DNA from: Certhia americana
Lineage: Eukaryota > Chordata > Aves > Passeriformes > Certhiidae
DNA: 64,000 nucleotides
Direction: 5' to 3'
Assembly (NCBI GenBank): GCA_018697195.1
Contig: JAGMWU010000029.1
Location: 408,769-472,768, forward strand
Of the stretch, positions 11,807-23,282 are shown piece after piece. The notes beneath the pieces were generated by a model. That model ran no database searches and had not been told where the DNA came from. It saw nothing but the letters and a program-made list of their open reading frames with translations. Both the position numbers and the translations under genes were made by a program. Position 1 is the first letter of the stretch, and every line of letters starts with the position of its first letter.

Positions 11807-11897
11807 ATTGTTGGAATGCCCTGTGACGGCACTGAGAATTCCCTGGGTTTGGATTGTTGGAATGCTGGGTCATGGCACTGGGAATTCCCAGGTTTTG
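11807..11897. repeat. Direct tandem repeat, 2 x 46 bp
   Basis: Two diverged copies of a 46 bp unit that starts 'attgttggaatgc' lie head to tail, the second starting at 11853. Each contains a 'ggcactg.gaattccc' core. It is a local tandem duplication. No coding role is apparent. Confidence 0.65.
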
Positions 11898-12863
11898 CCA
11901 ATCCCTTCTCCATTCATTTGGGTTGGGAGCCGTATGGACAGGAGAAGCATCCCAGAAAAAAGTGCCCTTTCCCACCCTAAATTCCTTAATTTTATTAAAA
12001 ACAACCCAAACACTCTCCAGATCTTTGCCTGTTGACATGAGATGAAGGTTGAAATCACAAACTCCCCCTGAAAAAGGGAAAAAAGCTTGGAATATTTCCC
12101 AAGCTGAGCATTTTCTGCACATCCTGCAGCACTCAGTGCTTCAGAACAGCTTCACCATTTTCATAGCCTTTTGTTAATTTGCTCCTTTTAAAGTGCACAT
12201 TCCAGGGTGGTTGTTCCTGTTAGGAAACACCTCAACAACTAATAATGAAAATACTTTTTCATCCTGAAAGTGTCTTAATGAAAGAAGCTGTGACTCAGTG
12301 CTGTGTTGGGTTCACTGGCAGTGCAGCAGAATGGGAACCTCCACAGGAAATGGGATTTTATCAAGTTATCTGCTTTGTATGGAGAGGGGAGATGAGGAAG
12401 CTCAGTTTAAAAGGGCTGATTTGAGATGGAACACGAGGAACTGTTTTCTGCTTCCCAGGTTCTGATTGTGTCACTCTCACGGAGGGGATGGGGCTTTGCT
12501 GGCTCCAGTGAAAGAACAGGGAGCACCTCCAGAGCAAAGGGGCTGCTGTGGAGCCCATGTCCCTTTGGATTTCCTATTTCTGTGTGCCCTGGAAGTAGAA
12601 ACTGTCCTGGGACAGAAAAAAGTGGCACCAATTCAGAGCTGAGATTATTTTCCCTTATAGGAGGCCATGGAGAATTCCAGCTGGAAACCATTGAGTCAAC
12701 ACCTTGGGAGCAGAAGAGGTGGAATTTTACCAGAAATCTGCTTTCTTAACAAATGAGTGGATATTTAATTCACATTTTATGTTGTTTCTGCTGAGGTTTT
12801 GTGTTTGAACCAGTTGGATAAAGTGAACTGGGATGAGAATCCTGACGCAACATTTGGACTGAG

Positions 12864-13032
12864 GCTGGGATGGAATTCCCAGAGGAATTCCCAGAGGCTG
12901 CTCCTGGATCCCTGGAAGTGTCCAAGGCCAGGTTAGAGCACCCTGGGACAGTGGAATGTGTTCCTGCCATGACAGGGGTGGACTGGATGAGCTTTAAGGT
13001 CCCTTCCAACCCAAACCATTCCATCATTCCAT
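12864..13032 (+). mobile_element. CR1 LINE 3' fragment
   Basis: Sense-oriented CR1 3' end with 'gggatggaattcccagagg', 'tggaagtgtccaaggccagg', 'tttaaggtcccttccaaccc' and a terminal 'attccatcattccatg'. A 13 bp piece (gaattcccagagg) is tandemly duplicated inside it at about 12873-12898, which is not part of the usual CR1 sequence. No ORF. Confidence 0.85.
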
Positions 13033-15915
13033 GTCTGGTGGTCGTAAACTGCTTCCCAACATTTTTGTAGCCACCGTGGTGCCAGCAGCTTCCCAGAAAC
13101 TCTGGGTTAGCAGGAGCTGTGTGGTGGGGACATCGGTGTGAGAGGAATGGGGGGGACTCCGAGCCCTGTCCCTCCCAATCAGGAATGAACTTCCAGCAGG
13201 AGGATCCACAGGATCCACATCTGCTTCTCCCTGGGAGTCTGAACCCCAGGAACAGCTCTCATTAAGGCAGGTCATTGCTTTAATAAGATCAGGAGTTTAA
13301 TAAATGCAAAGACATGGATAATTCCAAGGAATGTCCCAGGACTGGGAGCTCAGCCTCAGGAAGAGCAGGCAAAGGTAGGATTGTGCATGAGGAAAATGGG
13401 ATTGATTGTGACCTCACCATCCCAGCCACCTCCACAGGCCCTGAGTTCTGCCTGTGCATTAAAAACAAACATTCCTTGGGAATTTTGCCCTCTGCCAAAT
13501 AATTTGCCACAAGAGCAGCCCCTGTCCCTGAGGTGGCTCATACAGAGCCCCGATGGCTTTTGCAGGGGGTTTGCAAAAGATCCTGGTAATTATTCCGATT
13601 ATCCCTCTCCTCTGTGGCAGGTCACTGAGAGAAAGCTTCAATTTACTCTGCAGTGCTATCAAGTGTTGGAATCTTTGTGGCATTCCCGGACATCTGGGCT
13701 GCTGTAAATCTCCCAACAGCACAATTCTCCATCGGGAATTTCTGATTATTGCTCAACCCTCCCTAATGAGACACCAGCAAACAGCTCCAAGCAGGTACAA
13801 CCCTCCAGGGAAGGTTAAGTGCAGGATCCTTGGGAAGATAAACAGAACAAAGCCACTTCCCCCAGAGATAATTTAATCTCCTTTGATTGCTGATTGATTG
13901 GATGGACACCCTAAAAATGTGGCACCTTCACAGCACCTCCCATCCCTCACTTTAATTTGCACTCTCCCAAATTTCAAACACGTTCTCAAGGTGACTCTAT
14001 GGAATTTTTTTTTACCCTTTCCCTCTTCACACATGAGAAGCAGAGGAGTGATGGGAGGCCTGAAAAGCAGCAAGTGCTAAACAGATTGGGATTTCTTTTT
14101 TGAAGCCATAATAGGGAAATGTTATTAGTGGGAAAATGAAATGCTTGACGTTGGCACTTTCTGGCAGCACAGAGAAGCTTTGGGGGAGAAGATTCTTTGC
14201 AAGGTATTAATGTCACCTAATCAGCTTCTGCAAGGAGACAGGGATGGCATAAATCCTCCCAGGACCTTCCAGCTGGGGAGTGCAAAGTGCTTTTCACACA
14301 GAAAAGTTTCGGGAAGTCTTCCAAAAAGCAAAGATTTCTTAGGGGAATCCTGAGTTTTTAGGGAGCAGCTGAGGGAAATTGCTCCTCTTCAAGGCAGGAT
14401 TAGGGTTATGTTGAATTTTAGGGCTGATCTGAGGGCCTGAGCGAGCCCAGTGGGTTTTGGGTGATGAAACTGAGTGAGGTGTGATGGGATTTTCATGGAA
14501 ATGAATCCAGGGAATCCTGTCCTGGGGGTTAACCTGAAAAAGGGGAGGGAAATGGATGCTCCAGATACACGGACTGATGGAATGTGTCTGCCTGGGGAGG
14601 GTCACGGGTCACTGGGTCACACTGGGAATTCAGGAGAAGCTCCCATCCTTCTGGGAGGGAGCAGAGAAACTGCACAGGAGGCTTCTGGATGGACCTGCAG
14701 GAAGGATTTGGGCAGGAAAGTCAGGATTTGAGCAGGATTTGGGTGGAACAGCTGAGGTGGAACAGTTGCCCTAACCAAAATACAGAGATAATAGAGAAAC
14801 AACGCTCATAAAAATGGTAAAAATATTAATTTGTTTTTAATTACTTTTTAACTAATGGTAAAAAGACTAATAGTTGATTATAATTAAAGCTACTTTAATA
14901 CTAAATATAGGAATTTGGGGAGCAAAATGAAGCAAATTAAGGAAAATTAACAAAATTAATTTGGGGAGCTGTGTCTTGAGTGAGGATGGTCAATAAAATA
15001 AATGAACAGCCCTTGAACAGGATTTTAGTGCAAGTCAAGGCCATTTTAGGGCTTTTGCAGCACAAACCACAACAGAAAACCCCAATTTCCCAAGGCAACC
15101 CTGTGATCCTCTCACAGACAGGGGAGGTGTCCTTGGAAGGGCTGGAAAAGGAGGGAGGTTTTTGCATTTGTGGGACTTTAATATCCTCAGGCAACTTCTT
15201 TCTGCTCCTTCCTGGAATTACTGGAGCCCAGGGAGTCTGAGGAGTCTTCTGAGTGATGTTTTCATGGGAGACAGATCCTGTACAGGTGAGGGAACACGGG
15301 AAATCGCAGCCAGATGGGATTGGGATGGAATGCAAATATCTCCATAACATCAAGAATTGGAGTGTTTGAGCATCAGGGAGATGATGGGAAAATAATAACC
15401 CATTTTCCAGGGAAAGCAACTTGATTTGCTCTGATGCTGTGTCTGACTAGAGCAGGAATTGGAAAACCCAGCCTTGGAAAACTCAGTTCTATCTCCAGCC
15501 CATCAGTGCTGCTCAGCTCATTGCAATTCCCATTTTCCTGTTCAGAAATGGTGCTACAGCCCCCAGGTTCTTCTGTGTGGCACCTGAAGTGTAAAATTGT
15601 CATAATTTCTGTTCATCTTCAGAGTCACAGGTCAATGTCTGCCCCCTTCTCCCTGAAAATGCTCATGGAAAGATGCTAAAATTCTGCCTCTGACAAAATT
15701 CCTGCTGTAAATATCACCAGGTCTGAAGGATTTGCGTCTTCTTTGTAAAAGAGCAGGATAAATACAAATTTTGATATAGAAAATGGAACATTTTCTTCCC
15801 TGTCTCAGAAGGTATGATGTGTGCATTATGCTGCAGAGAGAGGAATTCCCATGGAATGCTGGCCCACAGAATTCCTGGGAAGCTGGATCACCAGGTGCTC
15901 CTGGTGGCTGAGAGA
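13033..15915. other. Single-copy stretch
   Basis: Nothing gene-like is supported. The 14810-14960 part is AT-rich with several TTAAT/AATTAA motifs. A frame at 14937-15419 on the minus strand is 160 codons long but has no domain signature and is not bounded by good splice sites. Confidence 0.45.
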
Positions 15916-16090
15916 CTCCCTTCCCTTCCCTTCCCTTCCCTTCCCTTCCCTTCCCTTCCCTTCCCTTCCCTTCCCTTCCCTTCCCTTCCCTTCCCTTCCC
16001 TTCCCTTCCCTTCCCTACCCTTCCCTTCCCTTCCCTTCCCTTCCCTTCCCTTCCCTTCCCTTCCCTTCCCTTCCCTTCCCCTCCTTTCCC
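15916..16090 (+). repeat. (TTCCC)n microsatellite, ~165 bp
   Basis: About 33 nearly perfect copies of TTCCC. One interruption gives 'ttccctaccc' near 16011-16020, and the right edge decays into 'ccctgaacttccctgaa' repeats up to about 16140. A five-base unit permits long open frames on both strands (poly Phe-Pro-Ser-Leu on plus, Gly-Lys-Glu-Arg on minus); these are artefacts, not genes. Such a polypurine/polypyrimidine tract can adopt H-DNA. Confidence 0.95.
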
Positions 16091-16503
16091 TGAACTTCTC
16101 TTCCCTGAACTTCCCTGAATTTCCCTGAACTTCCCATCCCTTCCTCTCTGTTTCCTCTGATACTCTGCCATGAGTGGTTTGAACATTTGCAGCCACACAG
16201 AGCCACAAATTCTGCCATGAACAGGAGAAGCATTTGGGAGGATTTTACCTTCCTGCATGTCCTGAGAATTCCTTCCACAATTGTCCCATCAGAGACTCTT
16301 TAAGTTTAAAAAATTCCACATTTTCCCTCTTTTTTTTTGTTTTTTTGTGTGTTTGTTTAATGAATTACAGAGCAAGAGCCTTGGTGCTGGACATAAACCC
16401 TGACAAAATGGCTTTGGGCTGTGGGGCTGCAGCTGGGCTGGGGAATTGGCTCCCTTTGGGCTTTTGGGCCAGGAGGGAGCAAAGGAAAATGAGGTCATTT
16501 GCG

Positions 16504-17060
16504 CCAGATGTGCTGGGTCATCCTAAATCCAGATGTGCTGTGTCAGCCCCAAAGCCAGATGTATGCCAGCCCTCAGCCAGATGTGCTGTGTCATTCTTGA
16601 ACCCAGATGAGCCAAGTCAGCCCAAAAGCCAGATGTGTTGTGTCAGATCTAGTCCAGATGTATGATGTCACCCCCAAACCAGACATGCCATGTCATCCTT
16701 AATCCAGATGTGCTGAGTCTGCCCTGAGCCAGATGTGTCATGTCATTCTTGAATCCAGATGTGCTGGGTCACCCCCAAGCCGGACATGCCATGTCATCCC
16801 TCTGTCAGATGAGCTGTCTCACCCCAAATCCAGATGTGCTGGTCTGCCCTGAGCCAGATGTGCTAGGTCATCCCTGAACCCAAATATGCCATGTCAGCCC
16901 CAAGCCAGATGTGCTGAGTCAGCCCTAATCCAGCTGTGCTGTGTAATTCTTGACNNNNNNNNNNTGTAATTCTTGACTCCAGCTGTGCTGTGTCAGCCCC
17001 AGCCCAGCTGATCACGGCCCCAGCCCCGGTAAATCCCCCAGGGCCAGCTGAGCACGGGGA
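16504..17060 (+). repeat. 25 bp minisatellite interrupted by an assembly gap
   Basis: At least 18 tandem copies of a ~25 bp unit, consensus near 'ccagatgtgctgtgtcatc', precede the N gap. One or two copies and a decayed 'ccagctgagcacgggg' tail follow it. Units vary from 22 to 26 bp and diverge substantially. Because the unit is not a multiple of three and its length varies, no frame stays open throughout, so this is non-coding. Confidence 0.9.
16955..16964. other. Assembly gap (10 N)
   Basis: Ten undetermined bases inside the minisatellite. The 13 bases immediately before the gap (tgtaattcttgac, 16942-16954) are identical to the 13 immediately after it (16965-16977). That suggests two contig ends that overlap or an unresolved number of repeat units, rather than a true 10 bp gap. 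Confidence 0.95.
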
Positions 17061-20000
17061 CAACTCCTGGAAGGACCCAAACCTCAGCCCACTCCACCCC
17101 TTAAGGGTTCAACTTTGCTCGTCCCAAGCTCCTCACTTCTCACTTTTGCCTCTCCCCATTTCCCCCACCTCTTTCACATGAAAAGCTGAGAAATTGTGGG
17201 TGCGGCCTCCCAAAATTCAGACTTAATCTGCTTTTATTTGGGTTCTGTGTGTCAGGAAAATGTGGAGATCCTACGTAGATTGTGGTGTGGTTTATGCTGG
17301 GAAAACACAATCTGTATTTTTTCAGGAGCTAAAATAAAGATTAATTAAAAGTACTGAGGGATTCTAGTGGATGATGTAAGTGGGAGTTTTCCACCTGGCT
17401 CCACTGATCTCTCACATAAGCCCCAAAAAGCCCCTCCCAAACAGGTTCCTCTGATTCTTTTTCGATTAAAACTCTCTGAGGAAAGAAATCTCTTTAGTAA
17501 AAAAGTGCCCAGCAGTTCTCATGCTCCACGAGCTTTTGCTCTTTAGAGAACTGTATTGTTTATAAAAAAAACACCTGAAAATTACATTTTCTACAGTTTC
17601 TTTCAATGAATTTTCCTATTCCTCCTTGGATTACAAGAACAATAAATGGGAATCTCTGATTTATTTGTTCACTGGCACATCCCCACTTGTGTGCAGCGCC
17701 TGAATTTCCCAACATTCCAATGGATAATGCCAGGAATATTTACTATTCCTTAAAAATGCAGCTGATTTCAAAATGCCTCATTAACTTTTGGGATTAGATT
17801 CCTTTGCTAATTTTTTCATGGAAGTTTTCACAGTGTGGATCATGTCAGGGATCTCTGGCAGCCTCGTGAAACTCAGTGGGAAGCAGGAAAATCATCTTTG
17901 AAATCCTGCAGTGAGTGTGGTGCAGGAAAGTGTGGGAATAATGAGAAATGTGTGGATTTCAGGAGTCTTGAGAATCTTCTGCAACTCTGAGTCCAAAACA
18001 CTCCATTTTTTATCCCAAGTTCCCACAAAGTCACTGCCAGAACCCAAATATTTTGAGCAAATCATAAAACAGGGACTTAAATGTAGTTTTAGTTCTCAGA
18101 GAGGTTGTTCTGAATAGCAGTAATGTAATAAATTTAATTATTTTTGGGGAAAAATGCCCTATCTAAGTGGTCTTACCTCACAAAAAACATTTCTGTCCTG
18201 GAGCTGTTCCCTTTTTCCCTCCTGATTCCTATCCCAGGAAGATGCACAAAAATTGAGTGGCTCAGGAACAGAAGGAAAATGCAAAACAAGCCAATAATTC
18301 CCACTATTTAGAGGCTGTGCAGACCCTGAGTGGTGAAAAACAAAGGATTCAATGCTGAATTGGAGCAGTTCGATCCATAATTGTAAATTATTTGAAACTG
18401 AGGTGTAAGATTGGTCTGGGACATGGAACTAATGGAACATTCTAGTGGCACTGGAGTTTGGAATTAGGGTGGGTAGGTCTGGAACCTGGCAGAGCTCTGG
18501 GAGTTATCTGAGCCTTTAAAATGCCCTCTTTTTCATTTCCTTTTGATTTCCTTTCTCCTTTGAAATTCCTCCTTTTATTGGAAGACATGGGGGAAAAATA
18601 GGAAATTTCCCGCTCACTGAAACTTTCCCTTGAGGATTTACAAACTCCATCCACAAGGTTTTGCCACTGGGAGAATCCCACAGGGGCCTGGGGACACTGA
18701 GGGAGTGAGGGAAGAAGAATTAAATCAGGTTCATTTCTGAGCTGCTGTGGCTCTTTCTGAGCTGGTACTGAAGGAAAACCAGCAGGTGGAGCTTGGAATA
18801 GCAGAGCTGGGAGGAGCTCCTCAACTCAGGGACTTTCTGAAGCATGGTTTAGGTAGAAAAAAGTAGACTGAAGTATAAACATTATTAATTATAACAGTAT
18901 TATAAAATAATTGTCTGAGCAGCATCATCAGATTCTATCTCATTTTGGAAGTCCATGCAGATGTGCTGGTGGGAATATCCCAATCTTTAATGCCTGTTTT
19001 GAGGTGGCAAAATGGGAATTGCTGGGCTCTGCCAGGAGCTGCTCACACAGATTTTAATGGATTTGCAGGGAACGTTCCCAGAGGTACTTTGGAAAACTTG
19101 CCTTGGAAATGAGCAATTGGAATTATGGAAGCAGCAAATACTGGGACTCATTTTATCCAATTTTATTCAGACATGGAAATGGCAACCCACTGCCTGTAAA
19201 ATGGGGCTATAATTTTGTATTTGGCCTTTGCTATCAAGTAGCAGGTTAGAGGGAAGTTGAAACCGACTTCAATTTCTTCCCAGAATCCTTATGCTGATAT
19301 CATCAGGTTGATAAATCCAAGCTGTTGTTTCCATAGAATAAATACAATTTTAGGCAAAGACCTGGCCTGGAAGCTTGGATTATTTCAGTGTTATCTCCTG
19401 TCCAGCATTTCCAGCAGTGACCAGTGCTCTGCTTTGCTTAGATTTTATGATTTTAAGATTTAAAATGTTGCTCCCTGACATTGCCCTGATTGTCCTTCAC
19501 GTTCTCCCTGGGAAAGGCTGCCAGCCCACACTCCAGGGGAAAGACTTTGAAGATTATGCTGATTCTCTTCTCTTTGTTTCTTAATTCCATTTAATATTTT
19601 CTCCATCTTAAATCCAACAAATCCAGATCTTTTCTGGCTTCTGGGCAGTGGTGAGAGCTGTGGATCTTGCAGAGTTTCTGTTTAAAACCAAACCAAATCA
19701 GCTCCAAGCTCCAGGACCTCAAAACCCAAGTCCTTCCCTCCTTTTCCCATGGTTTGATCCTTTCCCCATCCTCTGGGAGTCACAAAGGTGCTCCCCTGTT
19801 TCTCTCCTGATTTAATCACTTTTTGGTTGCATGGCCAGTGAATTCTGCTGGGTTTAACGCTTTTCAGAGAGGAATTGTGTGATCCAAAGTAATTTTCTGG
19901 ATTAAATGCCCTCAGTGATCATCAAATCTGGGATGGGATTTGACCCCTGTGGCTGCTGTGATGGACCCCGCTCCTTTCCTGGGTGTCCTTTCCAAGAGGA

Positions 20001-21111
20001 ACAATTTATTTATTCGTTACAAGTCGATGTTAATGAGGTACCTCTGAATTTTGTACCATTTTCAGTCTGTAATCCAAACTTTTCAGCTCAAGCCATGGCA
20101 GAAATTCCCAGTGGGAATTTGTCTTGTTTCTGCTTCTTTTGGCCCTAATTCAGAAGGTTCATGCTCAGCTCCCATGGTTGGATCTGGGCTTTGGAAATTC
20201 ATCCAAGGGATAAAAGAATGACTTGTTCCTTTCAGGAATAACGGGAAAATCTAGGAAATACCAGATTCTTTTTGTGGATACAAAATTCCATCTATGCTCT
20301 AGTGTAGGAACTGAAAGATTCAGGGGAGAATAATCCAAAATAGATGGAATATTTCAGGGAGCGGGCAGAGGGATTGAAAGAGCTGAGCATTAAAGAGCCA
20401 AAGAGCAGCAAGGGAAGATAATTTTGAGTCATTATGCATTGGATTTTCCAAAGAGAAAAGTATCTACTGGATAACAACCCCTGAAAGCAAAGGGGACTTG
20501 CATATTTCAAATCTTATAATTCCACCCTGGACTTTCAAAGGAGTTTAGCATGTGGAATGCTGATGAGAGCCTAGCAGAAAATAAGACAAGGTGGGGAAAA
20601 AAAGGAAATTATTTTTCCTCTGCTGAAAGTTTTGATGAGAGTGAAAAGCATTTTGTGTTCAGATTTTGGTTTGCTTAAATTTAGGGAAACACAGGAAGGA
20701 GCAGGGGTTTCTAAAAAGAGGAATTGTTCTGTATAGAAAGGTTTGTAAGAGCAAAGTCAATGAGATCCAGGGGCCAACTTTTCTCCTGGAAGCTCAGGTA
20801 CCTCCAGGTTGTGTCTGGCTCTGGAGCACAAGGACATTTCCAAACAGGGCTCTTCAGTTGGAAAATCCCTGGAGTTGGTCACAACTGGAATTTCTAGGTC
20901 TGGGATCAAGTTTCATGCATGGTGTGAGATCTATGGCTTGGTTTTTCTTCAGGAGTCAGGATAAATAAAGTGAAAGCCAGGCTTTAAAAATTGGATTATG
21001 TCATATTTTAGCACCTTGAGTTTCTGTGGCATTTCCCAACAAATGGCAGGGAATGGGCAGCTCAGGGCTGTGGGACAGAAATTCCATGGGCTGCACAACT
21101 CCCAGATCCAG
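17061..21111. other. Repeat-poor single-copy stretch
   Basis: No gene or recognised mobile element is visible in these 4 kb. Composition is AT-rich and the open frames are at most about 80-100 codons, without domains. Confidence 0.45.
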
Positions 21112-21400
21112 GGAGAGGGACTGGGAACAAGGGATGGAGGGACAGGACACAGGGAATGGCTTCCCACTGACACAGGGCAATTCCTTTCCAATAGGATATT
21201 GTGAAGGAATTCCTGGCTCTGAGAGTGGAGAGGGGCTGGGATGGAATTCCCAGAGGAGCTGTGGCTGCCCCTGGATCCCTGGAAGTGTCCAAGGCCAGGT
21301 TGGAGCAAACTGGGACAGTGAGAGGTGTCCCTGCCCATGGCAGGGGTGGCACTGACTAATTTTTACTGTCCCTTCCACCCCAAACCATTCTGTGATTCCA
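21112..21400 (+). mobile_element. CR1 LINE 3' fragment
   Basis: Sense CR1 3' region beginning in the 'agagggactggg' block. It continues through 'acacagggaatggcttccca', 'gggctgggatggaattccca' and 'ggaagtgtccaaggccaggt', then 'gtgtccctgcccatggcagg' and the terminal 'ccattctgtgattcc'. About 290 bp are retained. No coding part is present. Confidence 0.9.
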
Positions 21401-22262
21401 AGAATTCCCCAGACTGGGAAACCTCTGTGTCCCATTCAGATCTCCCTGAGCCCTCTGGTCCCCCTGGCTGTGGGGTGTGGTCCATTGCTCTTTGCTTCTG
21501 TCCCTGTCCCCACCGCAGGACTCAGAGGAGTGAGAGGAAATCCAACTTGTCCCCTTCGCCCTCTGCTCAGCGCCGTGCCTGGAGCTCCAGAGCCACCCAG
21601 CAGAACATTCAGCCAGTAAATACCAGTGAAAAGGATCCTTTTCATTTGCAGTTCTATTAGTGGAAGGCACGGTTAACAATTCCAATCCACGGAGAAGGAT
21701 AATTGCAGGAGCTGATTGCCAGCCATCCTTCGATGTTGACTCACAGGGCAAAACGAGGGAGAGTGAGAAAGAGAAGCTAAAATTATAGCCCAGATCTCTG
21801 AGGAATATTAATGTAATAGTTTTAACATGATCCTGCTCACATTTTAGCAAGGAATGTTAATAACAAGGAGGGCAAAGCTCTGATAAATTTTGCAGTATTC
21901 CTCTTTCCTTGGAATAATTGGGACACAATGCTCGCTTTGCAAACTTGTACAGGTGGGAACGTTTTAATAATTTTTTGTTATTCAGGTGCAGATTGTACTT
22001 CTGGGCTGGGGACGTGCATTGTAAACGTTAATCTTGTTTGCTGAAATACTGACATCCGAGATCTGCCGAAGCTGTACAGTGAGGGATCTCTCCCTGTGGA
22101 ACATATTGTTATGAAATCCCTGGGATTGCTTGGAGCAGCTCGTTAGCGATGCAGGGTGGGGTCGTTTGGGGTTAATTCAAAGATTAAATTTTCATGGTGG
22201 CCTCAGTCAAAGCTCTGGGCTCCCCATGCCTGGCCCTGCCCTGGCACCAAGCACACACTCCT
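21401..22262. other. Single-copy stretch
   Basis: No gene is supported. The part around 21950-22130 has no repeat similarity and is a reasonable place to test for a conserved non-coding element. Confidence 0.35.
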
Positions 22263-22700
22263 TGATGACTTGGAGTGGCTCCCTAGAAACAGAGGCTAGA
22301 CAAGATCAAGAGAATAAAGTGGGCATTTATTAAAGGCCTTCAATAGATACACCTTGGGCAGTAAGAATCCTCAAAGGGGCTACACTAAGATGGACAATAG
22401 TCCCCAGTTTTTCACACAATTATAAATTTGGTCTGTTTACATACTGGGGGTTAATCCTCCAATTACATCTTCAGGTAATGAAGTCATTTACCCTGAGTTT
22501 TCTCACCCCAATTCATTATTGTTTTACATCTCTTGGGGCCTGATACAATGAGGTGTCCTTGATTGCCAGGCCTGGAGAGGAATTGTTGTGTCTGATCAAA
22601 ATGTGAAGACAGTTAACTAACACTCTGTATGGAGTTTAGAGTTATACCCTAAAGCAGTACAGCATTTGAAAAATATAAAAACTTAAATCCTAAGGCATCA
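22263..22700 (-). mobile_element. Solo LTR of an endogenous retrovirus (copy 2)
   Basis: A 438 bp reverse-oriented copy of the same LTR family as copy 1, with ends TGATGAC (one substitution) and GGCATCA. TTTATT at 22326-22331 is its poly-A signal on the minus strand. It is more diverged than copies 1 and 4 and carries small deletions. No internal retroviral region adjoins it. The flanks (left ctcct, right ccccg) show no target-site duplication. Confidence 0.85.
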
Positions 22701-22888
22701 CCCCGGCCTGGGGAACCGTGTGCTCCTGACAGATGAGGGAATACAGGAGGAGGGATCAGACCCAGCAGAGCTCAGGGAGGAGCAGAACTCAGCTCAGTGC
22801 CCTCAGGGCCAACGGCTGAGTGGTTTGTGGGCACTGAGGTGGAGATCAGCCTGAGCCCAGTCAGACTCCATGCCTGTGCCCTGAGCAT

Positions 22889-23282
22889 GGTTCATATTTG
22901 GGATGTGCTGGAGCCAAGATGTGGATTTGGAGAGCTCTAGAGCAGGGACTGAGGCACCTGGGCCAGGTTCATATTTGGGATATGCTGGAGTCAAGATGTG
23001 GATTTGGAGAGCTCCAGAGCAGGGACTGAGGCACCTGGGCCAGGTTCATATTTGGGATATGCTGCAGCCAGGACCTGGACTTGGGGAGCTCCAGAGCAGG
23101 GACTGACTGAGGCACTTGGGCTGGGTTCATATTTGGGATGTGCTGGAGTCCAGATGTGGATTTGGGGAGCTCCAGAGCAGGGACTGAGGTTCCTGGGCTG
23201 CATTCATATTTGGGATGTGCTGGAGCCAAGACCTGGATTTGGGGAGGTCCAGAGCAGGGACTGACTGAAGCACCTGGGCCAC
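22889..23282 (+). repeat. 77 bp minisatellite, ~5 copies
   Basis: About five head-to-tail copies of a 77-81 bp unit. Each copy starts 'gttcatatttgggat', passes 'ctccagagcagggactgag' and ends 'cctgggcca'. The fourth and fifth copies carry a 'gact' duplication. Copies are about 85-95% alike. Overlapping frames give repeated peptides but start codons and frames shift between copies. The array begins about 190 bp after LTR copy 2. Confidence 0.9.

Noticed and set aside
15632..16258. 208-codon minus-strand frame rich in Gly-Lys-Glu-Arg
   Set aside because: It is a translation of the (TTCCC)n microsatellite. The pentamer stays open in several frames, so the frame is an artefact.
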